DNA of 64,000 nt, from contig MTSL01000199.1 in NCBI GenBank assembly GCA_002794465.1, positions 1-64,000 on the forward strand, written 5' to 3'. The position numbers were made by a program, and so were the translations under genes. Positions 53,005-63,200 of the stretch are shown in pieces (position 1 is the stretch's first letter; every line of letters starts with the position of its first letter). The stretch comes from Paramicrosporidium saccamoebae (taxonomy: Eukaryota; Rozellomycota). The notes below the pieces were generated by a model that saw only the letters and a list, made by a program, of their open reading frames with translations, made no database searches and was not told the DNA's origin.

Positions 53005-54416
53005 ATGCCGGTGCCCGTGGACACTACTGGTCGCGACCTCCCTCCTCTTCCCAAGATTTACGGAGAGGACCGACGCGTGAACAAACCCGAAGAGTACTTT
53101 CGTCACCTGACGAGATATCGATATGCACGATTGTTGGGACAGGGGGCGTACGGGATGGTCTGGTAAGATGAGTACACGTGGCTAATTCTAGTGCGGCCAT
53201 GGACCAACAAACAGGACACGCCGTAGCCATTAAACGGATCAACCAAATCAGCAGTCTCCTGGTGGCCCGGCGTACTCTGCGAGAGTTGAAGCTGCTCCGT
53301 CATTTCCAAGGGCATCCCAACATTATTGCAATTCGGGACCTCTTTCTGCAGAATCCACTTTCCTCCAACTTTGATGAGCTGTACATTGCCCAGGAGCTGA
53401 TGGATGCTGACATGTGCCATATCATCCAGAGCAAGTATCCCTTGAGTGAGGAACATTGCAAAAGATTTCTTTATCAGTTGTTGCGTGGACTAAAGGCCCT
53501 TCATTCGGCGAATGTGATTCATCGCGACCTGAAACCAGGAAATATTCTATGGAAACACAATGGAGAGCTGCGTATTTGCGACTTTGGTCTTGCACGGGGA
53601 CTATCCGAACCATTGGATGGCACAGATCTGACGCTAACCAACTATGTAGCCACCCGCTGGTATCGACCTCCTGAAATCCTGCTTTACCGAACGAGTTATG
53701 GGAAGCCACTGGACATTTGGTCAGTGGGATGCATCTTTGCAGAAATGCTGGGACGCAAAGTCTTTCTCCCAGGACAAAGCGGGTTTGAGCAGCTCCATCT
53801 GATTCTGCAGAAACTGGGAACTCCATCTGATGAGGTGATTGAGCGCATTCCGAGCACAAAGAGCAAATCATACCTGAAGAGACTGCCCCGCTATCCGGCC
53901 TATCCGCTGGCCAAACGTTTCCCCAATGCCTCTCTCGACGGTAGAAAAGCCCTATGAAACGTACTGATTATTAGCGATTGACTTGTTGGGGAAGATGCTG
54001 GCTTTTGATCCGACGGAACGGATTACCGTGGAAGAAGCCCTTGCCCATCCGTTTGTTGCCCGTTATCATGACCCGGCAGCTGAGCCGACAATGTCATCAT
54101 TTGACTTTGAATTCGACAGACGCTGTGTAACCCTTCCAGAAATCAAAAGTATCGCAATAGTGACAACTGACATTTAGACTGCATCCTGGAGGAGATTGGT
54201 TTGTACCGAGTTCCGCGCCCCGAAACGCCGTTATCACTCCGGTTGGGCGAGTTGCATATTAACCACGGTGCAACTGTCCTGGCTCAGCCCAAGCCTGCTG
54301 CCATTCGACCCACTAATGTAGTCCGAGGTGGTCCGCATGGCAACACCATTGTCTCCCGGGCATATGGTGATGGTAATGGACATTATGGTAACGACAATAA
54401 GCACAAGAGCGCCTGA
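53005..54416 (+). CDS. MAP kinase with unusual TNY activation motif
   Basis: Mitogen-activated protein kinase. Four exons (53005-53162, 53192-53940, 53975-54148, 54178-54416; introns 29, 34 and 29 nt) give 439 residues. Core motifs are [49 protein letters not shown], the MAPK insert region and a [18 protein letters not shown] end. The activation loop reads [13 protein letters not shown], so the dual-phosphorylation site is Thr-Asn-Tyr; TEY is standard, while TNY is known from yeast Smk1. APE is replaced by PPE. I start at 53005; an in-frame ATG at 52906 would begin 8 bp after the BNA1 stop, but that stretch has a CCAAT box and TATTTA and looks like a promoter. Confidence 0.85.
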
Positions 54417-54558
54417 TGCGCTATAGAGCGTCCATTATGAATAGACTTTTTGGTGACGACAATGAGCGCCTGAGAGCATGATTACGAATAGACTTTTTGG
54501 TGACGAAAATAAGCGCCTTTGAGCGTGGATTACGAATAGACGTTTTGGTGACTTTGTC
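54382..54558. repeat. Tandem 47-48-bp repeat overlapping the MAPK gene end
   Basis: Units at 54434-54480, 54481-54528 and a partial at 54529-54556 share ATTACGAATAGACTTTTTGG, TGACGA and AATAAGCGCC. A diverged earlier unit (ATTATGGTAACGACAATAAG, from 54382) lies inside the last codons of the MAPK ([12 protein letters not shown]), so the repeat appears to have grown from the coding end. Confidence 0.6.
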
Positions 54559-54612
54559 CAGGTGTGTAATATAGTATAGTAGATTTGCGAGATATTGGAA
54601 TAATCCCCACGC

Positions 54613-54706
54613 AGTGAACTAATCACCCCATATAGGGGACTAATCGCCTCACGTACTAAGCTAATCACCTCACGTATTAAACTAATCACCCCCACGTAGG
54701 GACATG
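54613..54706. repeat. Tandem ~22-bp CTAATCACC repeats
   Basis: Four degenerate units, each starting ACTAATCACC or CTAATCGCC and ending in a CACGTA or CATATA stretch, lie between the MAPK and the surface-protein gene. No coding potential is seen. Confidence 0.55.
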
Positions 54707-54837
54707 GTTTAATTGGGAATACTCAACTTCTCCCTCGACCCACTATGAAAATGTCGACTGTAATCGGATTACAGTCCGTGTACGACATCGATCAAAAGAT
54801 CTCTACCGATTCGGAATAAAGCCACTGATGAGAACAA

Positions 54838-55006
54838 CCAATAGACATTCGGCGTCGGTAGTTGTTTGCCGTTTAAGGGATGACGGGAATCAGACGGCGC
54901 CGGTGGCAACCAATCAGCAGCGGGATATGACGACATCAACCAATGGAAGCCCCCGCCGGCATCCACCAATTTCTGTCAATGGGCAATCTGCGGAGTCATA
55001 TAAAAG
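54838..55006 (+). promoter_or_regulatory. CCAAT-rich promoter of the GPI-anchored protein
   Basis: Four CCAAT boxes in the same orientation (54838-54842, 54910-54914, 54940-54944, 54966-54970) precede a consensus TATAAAAG box (54999-55006), which lies 40 bp before the start codon. This is the cleanest promoter of the window and suggests strong expression. Confidence 0.6.
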
Positions 55007-55045
55007 GATGGGCCGCCTCCCTGGAGGTTGAGACAACGACGAAGA

Positions 55046-57319
55046 ATGAAGGTGGAAGTGCTCTCCTCTCTGTTACTTGCATCCAGTGTACTGTCTCTGC
55101 GCTCTTCTCCCCATCGGGAGCCGCGTGTGAAGGACCTTAAGACATTCAAAGCCCACTCGCACGAGGTTCTTGAGGGAATCCACCGACTCAATAGAAGCCC
55201 TGCCGCAAAGTCTGCGTACTTTTCGGCCGTGTTTAAGCATCTGACGTCTGCCGGCCAGTCCTCACGGGTGCGCAATCAAACGGCTGTCAGCGAGTTCTTC
55301 AAGTGTCTGTCCAATGAGGACATTGAAAAGTACGGCAGCTACATGGTGGGGGCCTTTGGTCTGTGGATGGATGCCGTCAAGAACGAAGCCAAAGCGCGCA
55401 AGGTAATCACGCGATCGCAGCGATCCCTAATCGACGCTATCGGCAGCTTTGCATCCCGCAAGGACAAGCGTGACTTGCGTGCAATCAACCCGGAATGGCT
55501 CAAGGAAGGCGGTACGCGGATGATGCGTGTCCTGCAGAAGCGTGATCGTCGTGTCCGAAACAGCAAGCCATTGCTTGCCGAAATGCCTGCCAGCTTCTGG
55601 AGCTGGATTGCTGCACGTCCAGCTGCTGAGCAGGAAGGACTGTGTGGAGTCATCTCTGCTTCTACCTTTTCGATGCTCGTGAAGGAAAGCGCGCCCAAGA
55701 TTTCGGCTTCCTGTTTTGCCGCCATTAAGAATGTCGGTTCGGCAGACATTGCTCTATTGATCCCGAAAATGTCAGACAATGTCTTCAAGTACTTTACCAG
55801 TCGCGTCTCTGCCAAGAATGTCAAGGCCATGAAGCCGGCCCAAATTGCCGGCTTCAACACGGACAGTCCCGCGGATGCTCGTTGTCAGAAGCTTTCCCTT
55901 CATGGCGCCACTAAGGAGGGAATCAAAGCAGCAACGGGTGCCTGTTTGGCATCGTATCTTTTGTCGGGCAATAGTCGTGCGTTGGGTCCTCTTTGGAGCC
56001 ACATCAGCAAGGACATTTTCGATTCTCTGGGCGGCTCCTCCTACGAATTTGAGTATTCTGAGATTGCCCGTGCCATCGACTACAACGACAAGGTGCACAT
56101 TCCTTTCGAAACCCTCACAAAGTTCCTGACCTATCCCGGATTTGCCGAGAATTTCACTGCGGACGGCGAATTGAAGCTCAAGGGAGGCGTGCTTAAGATA
56201 GCTCCCAAGGATCTCCCTCAGCTGAAGGACAAGAACATTTTTGTGGCTGCCCTCCTCTCCAATGATCCATTGGATCCCATGTTCCTCGCCTATCTTGACG
56301 CTGACTTCTTCACCGGCATCGAGTATCCCCTCCATGGAAAGCACTACGAGGAATTGCGTGTCTTGGACCTCATCAAGGCCAGCAACAAGGCCGAAGTTAT
56401 CAAGAATCTTTCCGCTAATATCGACAATGGCCAACATGCCTGCTCCCTCATTAAGACTGTGGACAACTTTAAGGCTGTGAAGGCGCTCGAATTTGCCGAT
56501 GCCGCCTGTATTGCTGAACTCACCTTTGACATGGACTTGAACGACTACAAGAAGATGCCCGCCCTCCTCCGTGGCCGCTCCTTCAAGACAATCTCCAAAC
56601 ATCTCAGCGATGACGACTTCCTTCGCATGCCCGAACCATTCTTTGCGGCCCTCCTCACCGGCGACTTTTGCAGTGTGGTTGGATATAAACGCTTTGCCAA
56701 GATCAATCCCGATGCTCTGTCTGCTGTCCATTCGGACTGTGTTAGCAAGTTTGACGGGAAGCTCATTGCCAAGTTGACTCCTGAACAGACAATCCGTTTC
56801 GCGGATGATGCCTTTGAGACCATTACGGCTTCACAGTGGAAACAGGCCTTTACCATCAAGCATTTGAATGAAAAGCAGATTCCTCGTCTCTCTGCCGCTG
56901 TCAAGAATGACAAGGAAGTGGCCACCTCTGCCTTTACCGATGCCGACATTACCACTCTTGGAAAGCAGGTTTCCCTACTCACTGCTCGTCAAGTTGCCGT
57001 CCTGTCTGACAAGGCGCTGCTTGCTGCCCCTATTGCCAATCTTACTGCCTCTTCTCTTACCCTCTTGAGTCTCGCCAAGGTCAAGCTCCTCATCTCCACC
57101 TTCCCCTACATGAGTGCTGCCCAGATTGAGAATCTTGGTGCCTCCTCCACCGATGTCACTGAGATCCTCTTGTTCATTGAAGAAAATAAGAGCAAGCTGA
57201 ACAAGGAGGCCTTTGCTGCCTGGGAGAAGCGTCGCTTAAGCGGCAACTCTGCCAAGACCATGTCCACCGGTGTCACCACTGCTGTTGCCCTTGGTCTTGT
57301 TGCTGCAATCCTCCTCTAA
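55046..57319 (+). CDS. GPI-anchored surface protein with helical repeats
   Basis: A 757-residue single-exon protein of unknown family. It has an N-terminal signal peptide (MKVEVLSSLLLASSVLSL) and a C-terminal hydrophobic tail after a small-residue, Ser/Asn-rich stretch (GNSAKTMSTGVTTAVALGLVAAILL), the layout of a GPI-anchor signal. The body is built of repeated 20-25-residue helical units with phrases such as FADAACIAELTFDM, FADDAFETITASQWKQ, FTDADITTLGKQVSLLTARQVAVLSDKAL and MSAAQIENLGA. It reminds me of superhelical mesothelin/stereocilin-like repeats, but that is only an impression. The codon use in the second half favours C-ending codons, which fits high expression, as does the strong promoter. 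A wall or spore-coat role is plausible. Confidence 0.7.
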   Translation: MKVEVLSSLLLASSVLSLRSSPHREPRVKDLKTFKAHSHEVLEGIHRLNRSPAAKSAYFSAVFKHLTSAGQSSRVRNQTAVSEFFKCLSNEDIEKYGSYMVGAFGLWMDAVKNEAKARKVITRSQRSLIDAIGSFASRKDKRDLRAINPEWLKEGGTRMMRVLQKRDRRVRNSKPLLAEMPASFWSWIAARPAAEQEGLCGVISASTFSMLVKESAPKISASCFAAIKNVGSADIALLIPKMSDNVFKYFTSRVSAKNVKAMKPAQIAGFNTDSPADARCQKLSLHGATKEGIKAATGACLASYLLSGNSRALGPLWSHISKDIFDSLGGSSYEFEYSEIARAIDYNDKVHIPFETLTKFLTYPGFAENFTADGELKLKGGVLKIAPKDLPQLKDKNIFVAALLSNDPLDPMFLAYLDADFFTGIEYPLHGKHYEELRVLDLIKASNKAEVIKNLSANIDNGQHACSLIKTVDNFKAVKALEFADAACIAELTFDMDLNDYKKMPALLRGRSFKTISKHLSDDDFLRMPEPFFAALLTGDFCSVVGYKRFAKINPDALSAVHSDCVSKFDGKLIAKLTPEQTIRFADDAFETITASQWKQAFTIKHLNEKQIPRLSAAVKNDKEVATSAFTDADITTLGKQVSLLTARQVAVLSDKALLAAPIANLTASSLTLLSLAKVKLLISTFPYMSAAQIENLGASSTDVTEILLFIEENKSKLNKEAFAAWEKRRLSGNSAKTMSTGVTTAVALGLVAAILL

Positions 57320-57793
57320 GATCTAGGTTAGAATAAATTATGAGACTACCAATAATATTATATATTGCGAGATAGAGGGTGTGTGTGTACTGACTAGGAT
57401 TACGGGCTAGAATCATCAAGTCTGTCGTGTTAGATTAGATGAGAGAATATATGAAGGGCTGCTGGTGGGCGGGAGTATTGTCCCCAACTTGACTGATCTG
57501 TATTGGTGTGATGTAGAGAATGGTTAACTGGATATTTGCGGACATACTTGTGTGGCAAGGTGAATCGATGAGCTGAGTATTCAATGATTATTACGTTATT
57601 TACGAGACTCTAAATAGGCCGGTGGATTAACTGTGAATGCCAGTGAGCGAGTTCCCCGTATGACTTGGTCTGTCGGATTAGCAGTAAACAAATTCTCTTT
57701 TCTGACTTTCTGTGGCATTCCACTCGCTAGGCGACATTACACACGCAACCATATTTTTATATAAACAAATTTTTAGCTGGATTCGGATCTTCC
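57320..57793. repeat. Spacer with dispersed repeat copy E
   Basis: A 474-bp spacer between two convergent genes. From about 57545 to 57735 it holds a diverged copy of the dispersed element: TGAGTATTCAATGATTATTACGTTATTT shared with copy B (in two runs), CGGATTAGCAGTAAACAAAT shared with copies A and C, and an end CTCGCTAGGCGACATT. No gene was found. Confidence 0.5.
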
Positions 57794-60086
57794 TCAGGCA
57801 TAGGTAACTCGCTGTTGGCTTCCAGTAGTCTTTGTGTGTCTTGGAGCAATGGTCGCTTTGTAGGTGACTAAATTACAGAGTACAATCTCGGCGGTTAGCG
57901 GGACACGATCGGCTGACGCAGGATTCGTTCGGTTGGCATCCAATTGCGAGTCAAGCAGAATTGATTTCAAGTCTGCTGCTGTCAGTCCATCCGTATCAAT
58001 CGATAGTCTCTCTACGAGCGCTGCATCTGTAGTGACTTCGTCCGGTGCAATTGACATTATAATCTCTTTCCGTCGGACGACATCTGCTGGGACGCTTACC
58101 GCAAGACGAGTGTCAATTCGGCCCGGTCTTAAGAGCGCCGGATCAATCAAGTCGGGTCTACTGGAAATGGCCAAGACAAAAACTCCCGTCCTACTCTCTG
58201 CTCCATCAAGTTCGGTGAGTAGTTGGTTGACTACTCGATCAGTGGTGCCTGTGTTGTCTCTTCCACGTCGAGGTGCCAATGCGTCAACTTCCTCCAAAAT
58301 GATCAGCGAGGGACACTGAGCCCGTGCCCGTGCAAATAAATCTCTAACGGCGCGCTCACTGCTTCCCACATATTTTCCAAGCAATGATGGACCTGCCACA
58401 GTCAGAATGGCGGTACTATTCCCAAGCATTTTGGCAAACGATCGAGCCAGTAAAGACTTTCCAGATCCGCTTGGTCCGTACAAGAGAACTCCACCAGCCT
58501 GTTGGAACCCATTCTTCTTGTAAAAGTCTCCATAAACGATGGGCCATAGTAAATTCTCCTCCATGCCCCTTTTAACATCATCCAGACCTGCAACATCGTC
58601 CCACTCTGGCACTAGTACATTTGTATCTGACAATTCAGCGTCCTCCAAATCAAAGGTCATAATCTGCCGAGGTAGTAGTCCACTCGTCTTTTCTACGGCT
58701 TTCTCCAAGTTGTTACTCACAGGTGCCAGCATCTATATAAATAATCAGTCATCTCTGAGGAGGATACCAGCCGACGTAAATCCTTATCGGGTCGTTCTAC
58801 ATTGACAGATTTTATCCACAAAAGCGATTGGGTCACTAGCTTGTGCAGCATATTTCTTGTTTCACACACCAAAACAACAGGACAGCCGTACGACATGACA
58901 TGGTCCATTCGATCCAAAATCCACACTACCAGTTGATCTCGAAGAAATTCGTCCTCTTCTTGTAATCCATCAGGTGCCGCACCCAGCACTTCATCCACAT
59001 GATCAAGACAGATGATACAGGGCGCCAGTCGGAGGGCATTACTGATGAGATTGTCAATTTTCATTTTTCGGCTTTGGAAGGACAAGTCGTGACCCAATGA
59101 TCCCAGGTCAGCATAGTAGCAAGGAACTACAAACATGAACAATTGTTTCGCTGTATACTTGATGAATTTTGCATAATCTCCTTGCACAAGTACGTCTTGC
59201 CGACCATCGATTCCCCCTGAAGTATAATTCCTCGAGTAGGGTTGACGGTCAGTAGCTTGAGAAACAATGCTTCTATCTGTTCCAAAAACGCCCATTTAAA
59301 CGTCTCTACAATGTGATCAGAGTCGATGCTAACATTGCTTTCAGGCTCAGCATACTTGATATTGACCCATTGATGCTGGGCGAGTTCCAAAAGCTTCATC
59401 TGTTTGGTTGTAATGTAAATCCATTCTGGGGAAACTCTGTCAGAAACTACACATTTTACCTGTCCTTCTACGAGCTGAATTGCTGCAACCGAGCCAATGG
59501 TCACATCTAGTGAAGCAACACTGCCAACGTGAATGTAATTGTTCTGGTCGGTCGACTCCCTAACCCTAATCCTTGTCGTGGCGCTTTTATCAGGCGGTCG
59601 TAAAACCTCCAATTGGGCATCTAGTCCAACCAGACCAACCTTCAAGGCCGGCTTTATCGATTCTACTGTCAGCTTTACCTGCTCGCCTCCAATCCAGAGG
59701 GAGAAGCTGCATCCTGGCGAGACGATGCGGACTTGTCGGAGAAATTCTCGGTCCACCAATTCCTCTGCATGCCTCTCTAGTCTCCTGTAGCCACTCTCAC
59801 CGTCTGTTGAAATTGTTAGTTGCAGCACCGGGTCCGCATCAAGAATGGACATTATATATTCACCGGCCGGCAATGCAGAACTCTGCAGACCCTGATGCAA
59901 AATTGGAGAGGGGACCAGCCAGGCAGGATACGACTTTGCATCATCCACACATTGCAATTGCACGCAGACACCCTCATCCGTCAAAGAGTATTGTTTGTAT
60001 ATTTCCAAGGGGGCGTGTACAAAAGTGTCCCTAAACCGGGCATTCCATGCCACTTTGACTCGGACTGGCATGACACTTTGCTCCAA
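57794..60086 (-). CDS. PEX1: Peroxisomal AAA ATPase PEX1
   Basis: With PEX6 it extracts ubiquitinated import receptors from the peroxisome. Three exons (60086-59159, 59126-58768, 58732-57794; introns 32 and 35 nt) give 741 residues, shorter than yeast Pex1 (1043). The N-terminal PEX1-N domain (double-psi barrel plus beta domain: VKVAWNARFRDTFVHAPLE, YPAWLVPSPIL, EYIMSILDADPVLQLTISTDGESGYRRLE) is followed by D1 with Walker A GESMVGKT and a CIICLDHVDEVL Walker B. D2 has GPSGSGKS, then GPSLLGKYVGSSERAVR, LIILEEVDALAPRRG, RVVNQLLTELDG and SSRPDLIDPALLRPGRID. The D2 Walker B Asp is Glu (IILEEVD), unusual for a domain that normally hydrolyses ATP. A second Met at 60071 is an alternative start. Confidence 0.9.
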
Positions 60087-60215
60087 TTGGCCAATTGTTT
60101 TATTGACTCATGGGGGCAGGTGGAGATTTGATCCGTAGTTGTGGTAAAGCACCTTTATCCTGTTCCATAGATTGCGTATACCATGGATCAGACCTCCAAT
60201 CTTTTATTTCTCATG

Positions 60216-60270
60216 CCCGATACCCGATACCCCATACCCTATATCATATATCATATGTCATATGTCATAG
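60216..60270. repeat. Heptamer tandem repeat before the CLU-like gene end
   Basis: About eight degenerate 7-bp units (CCCGATA, CCCCATA, CCCTATA, TCATATA, TCATATG) drift along the array. It lies in the 199-bp spacer between PEX1 and the downstream gene. Confidence 0.55.
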
Positions 60271-60285
60271 ATCTACTCATTCACA

Positions 60286-63200
60286 TTATTGTACAATGTC
60301 CACCAATTCCAACAACAAGGCCAACTCTGTCTCTGCTTCTCCCAAAGAGTCGACATTCTGTGCCCTCAGCAGTACCTTTTCAACTGTCTCTCTCGGTGTG
60401 GCTGGTCCCGCCACCATACGCACAAGCAACTCACGCACAGCATCTCCGTCATGAGAGTCCCTTTGAAACAATTTCCGACGAACTGAGGCGCGGAGTGCCG
60501 GACGTTGTGGGGCACTTGCAAGGCGAAGAGTGAGGAGGACAATATTCCTGACCAGACGGAGCAGTCCCTCACTGTCAGTCGTGTTGAGGTCGCGAGTCCG
60601 TCGAAGATCAAATAGTCGCTCATAGCACCTTAGGGCTTGATGTAAATGGGCAAGCACCGGCTCAGCCAAAAGATCGTCGGCAAGTAAGGCTGCCAATGGT
60701 TCCTCCTGGTTTGCTGGATTAGAATTTTCTGCAAAGATGCGCTGCGAAAGAGATGCAATATGCTCGAGGGTTGATTCGAAGAGAGGAAGCAGTTTGGGAT
60801 CTCCCTCAACAATCTTTAGATTCTCCGTAGCCCAATTCAGCGACGTTTCGTAGTCACCCATGGCTTCATTGCATCTCGATAGTCCTGATAGCAGATTGGC
60901 CATTGTTTCTGAAATAGGATCAACCAATTTCAGAGCTTCAGTGTAAGCTTCAATGGATGCCTCATTGTTGCCAGCCATCCGTTGGGCATCGGCCAAGTCA
61001 ATGAGTAGTCCCGTGCTGTATGGATGTCTCCGACCGAGCACCTTGTATGCCGTCATGAGGGCATCGTGTCTTAGAGAAATAGCCTCGGAACGGACTGCAT
61101 CGGTGGGCTCAGTGCACTTTTCCACCAAAGCGGCCAATTTCATCCGCACCTCAATGCTCAATGGATGATGAGGTCCAAAGTGACGTTCCACCCGATGCAG
61201 AAGGGACAATTTGCTTCTTCGAAGTTCATCAATAGTGCCCATTGCAGCGTTCACTGCCGCACTCTTTTCCCCTCCCAACACGGATGGTTTCAATGCCAAA
61301 TTGGCTGGTCCCAGACAACGGAGCGTGGTCATTGCCAAGCTGATTCGAATTTGCTGCGGATGGACACGCGGACATAGTCCTGCGGCAAGTTCTACATATT
61401 TCAAAGCGCCCTCCCAGTCCTTTTCTTCGATTTTCATATCAGCAAGTTGGGAGACGGCTCTGGATGCGGCTGCACGACGTCCAGGCATGGTCCACAGCGA
61501 CTCGCCCACCGGCAGCACTGCTTGTGCAAGTGCATATATTTTGTCGTCATTGGGATTTGGAGAATGGTCATGGAAACAACCTGAGCCGCCATCGGTGATT
61601 TGCATTGAAAAGCCTGAAAAGTCTTCCAATTCGATTGTCCCGGGTCGCGCATAAGCAGACTCGTTAAACTTTAGTGCACAATGGTGCTGAAGAGCCATAA
61701 GGAGCGCATTTCGGGACAAATGCTTTACCTCTTCGCATTCCACCTTTATCCCAAAACGGTCTTCCAGTGTGGGCAGCAGTTCGGCCATCCATTGTGGGTC
61801 AGCCTGCAGCACCGAATTTACAACCTCAAGGACAACTTCACTCAGCTCCTCGTCCACCCTCAATGCCTGCACATCGCGGAAATGAAGGATTGCATTACGT
61901 ACACGGGAACGTAGAACCATCTTGGTGGTCCTTGCCAGCATTTCAATTATGCACGCCTCCCTAATATGGGGCAGTTTGGTCCCAGTAGCAATGGTGCCCA
62001 GAAGGGCCATGTTGAGTCCATTTTCATGCAGCAAACAGCGCCACTCGTCGCTGTCCATAGGCATTTGATTTAGACTGTCCAGTTCCTGGATGACCGCTGG
62101 AAGACGCGAATTCTTCAAGATTCGCATGACAGACGCATCGCCTGCAATGAACGGCGTAGCAAGTGATTCTACAAATTCGCGTCTCAAGAACATCATTCCT
62201 CTCAGTTCGTCTGTTGCCGGATATGCGGGCATCAAGTCATGCACATTTGTCACATACAGTCCCGGCGGCGTCTTGGCTGTCACTCCGGTGCCCTGTTTCT
62301 CCCATTTAAACTTGACGGGACTGCCGCTGGGTGCCATTACGCGATGCACTTCTATAGTGGAGGCCAAGCCCGTCTGGATCACCCGTCCATCGCCCAACCG
62401 GTACGGAATCGGCGTCAGATTCATCTCCTGGGCCGCGTTCTGCAATGCTTCCTGGGCCGCTTCGTCCATCAGACCTGTTGACGCTTCCATTGCCAAAGTC
62501 TTTTCGCCTAAAGGAAGTGCCAACATTGCCAAGGCTCGGAATCCTTTGTATTCGACAACTGTCATGAGGGGCTGTTGCAACATTGCCTTGCGGGTGCTGG
62601 TGATCCATCGCACAGCATTCATTTCTTGTCGAAGCCATGCATAAGCACCTGCCACCACCTCCTCTCCCGCCTGGGCGTAATCCGCAATAAACAGAATCCG
62701 AAGGGGACCCTCTTCGAAGCGACAGCCGCCACCCCGTCCACTGTGATATTCGTCTACAATTCTCTTCAAATGTCGAGTCACGTGGAAATGGAATCGTCCA
62801 ATCAATTTTCTAATCTGAAGTTCCAATCTCAAGATATCACGTGGCTTGTCCGCCTTTCCTCGATCGCTTAGTGTTTGTTGATATTTCCAATTCAACTCGG
62901 CAACTACATATAACCCATCTACTGCCTCTATGCTTACGCTCTTCTTGGGGATCTGAAATGACAGCCAAGCTCTGATTCACATCTCCAATGATCGAATCGC
63001 TACTGGAGGTGGAAGAGGTGGTTATCAGGGGATTACTGCTTCCATTACCCGCCTTGATCCTTGCCACCACTCGGCCCTCCATAACTACCACTCCCGCACA
63101 GGAAATGGTTTCGGCATCATGCTGATTCGACTCTACCCGTGACGCTGTCACCAGGGGCGGGGGCACAGTCTCTCTCTCAATCGTCGCAGAGATCAACAAT

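Noticed and set aside
55772..56731. A 319-codon minus-strand frame opposite the surface protein
   Set aside because: Arises from codon bias of the plus-strand gene, which has signal peptide, anchor and promoter.
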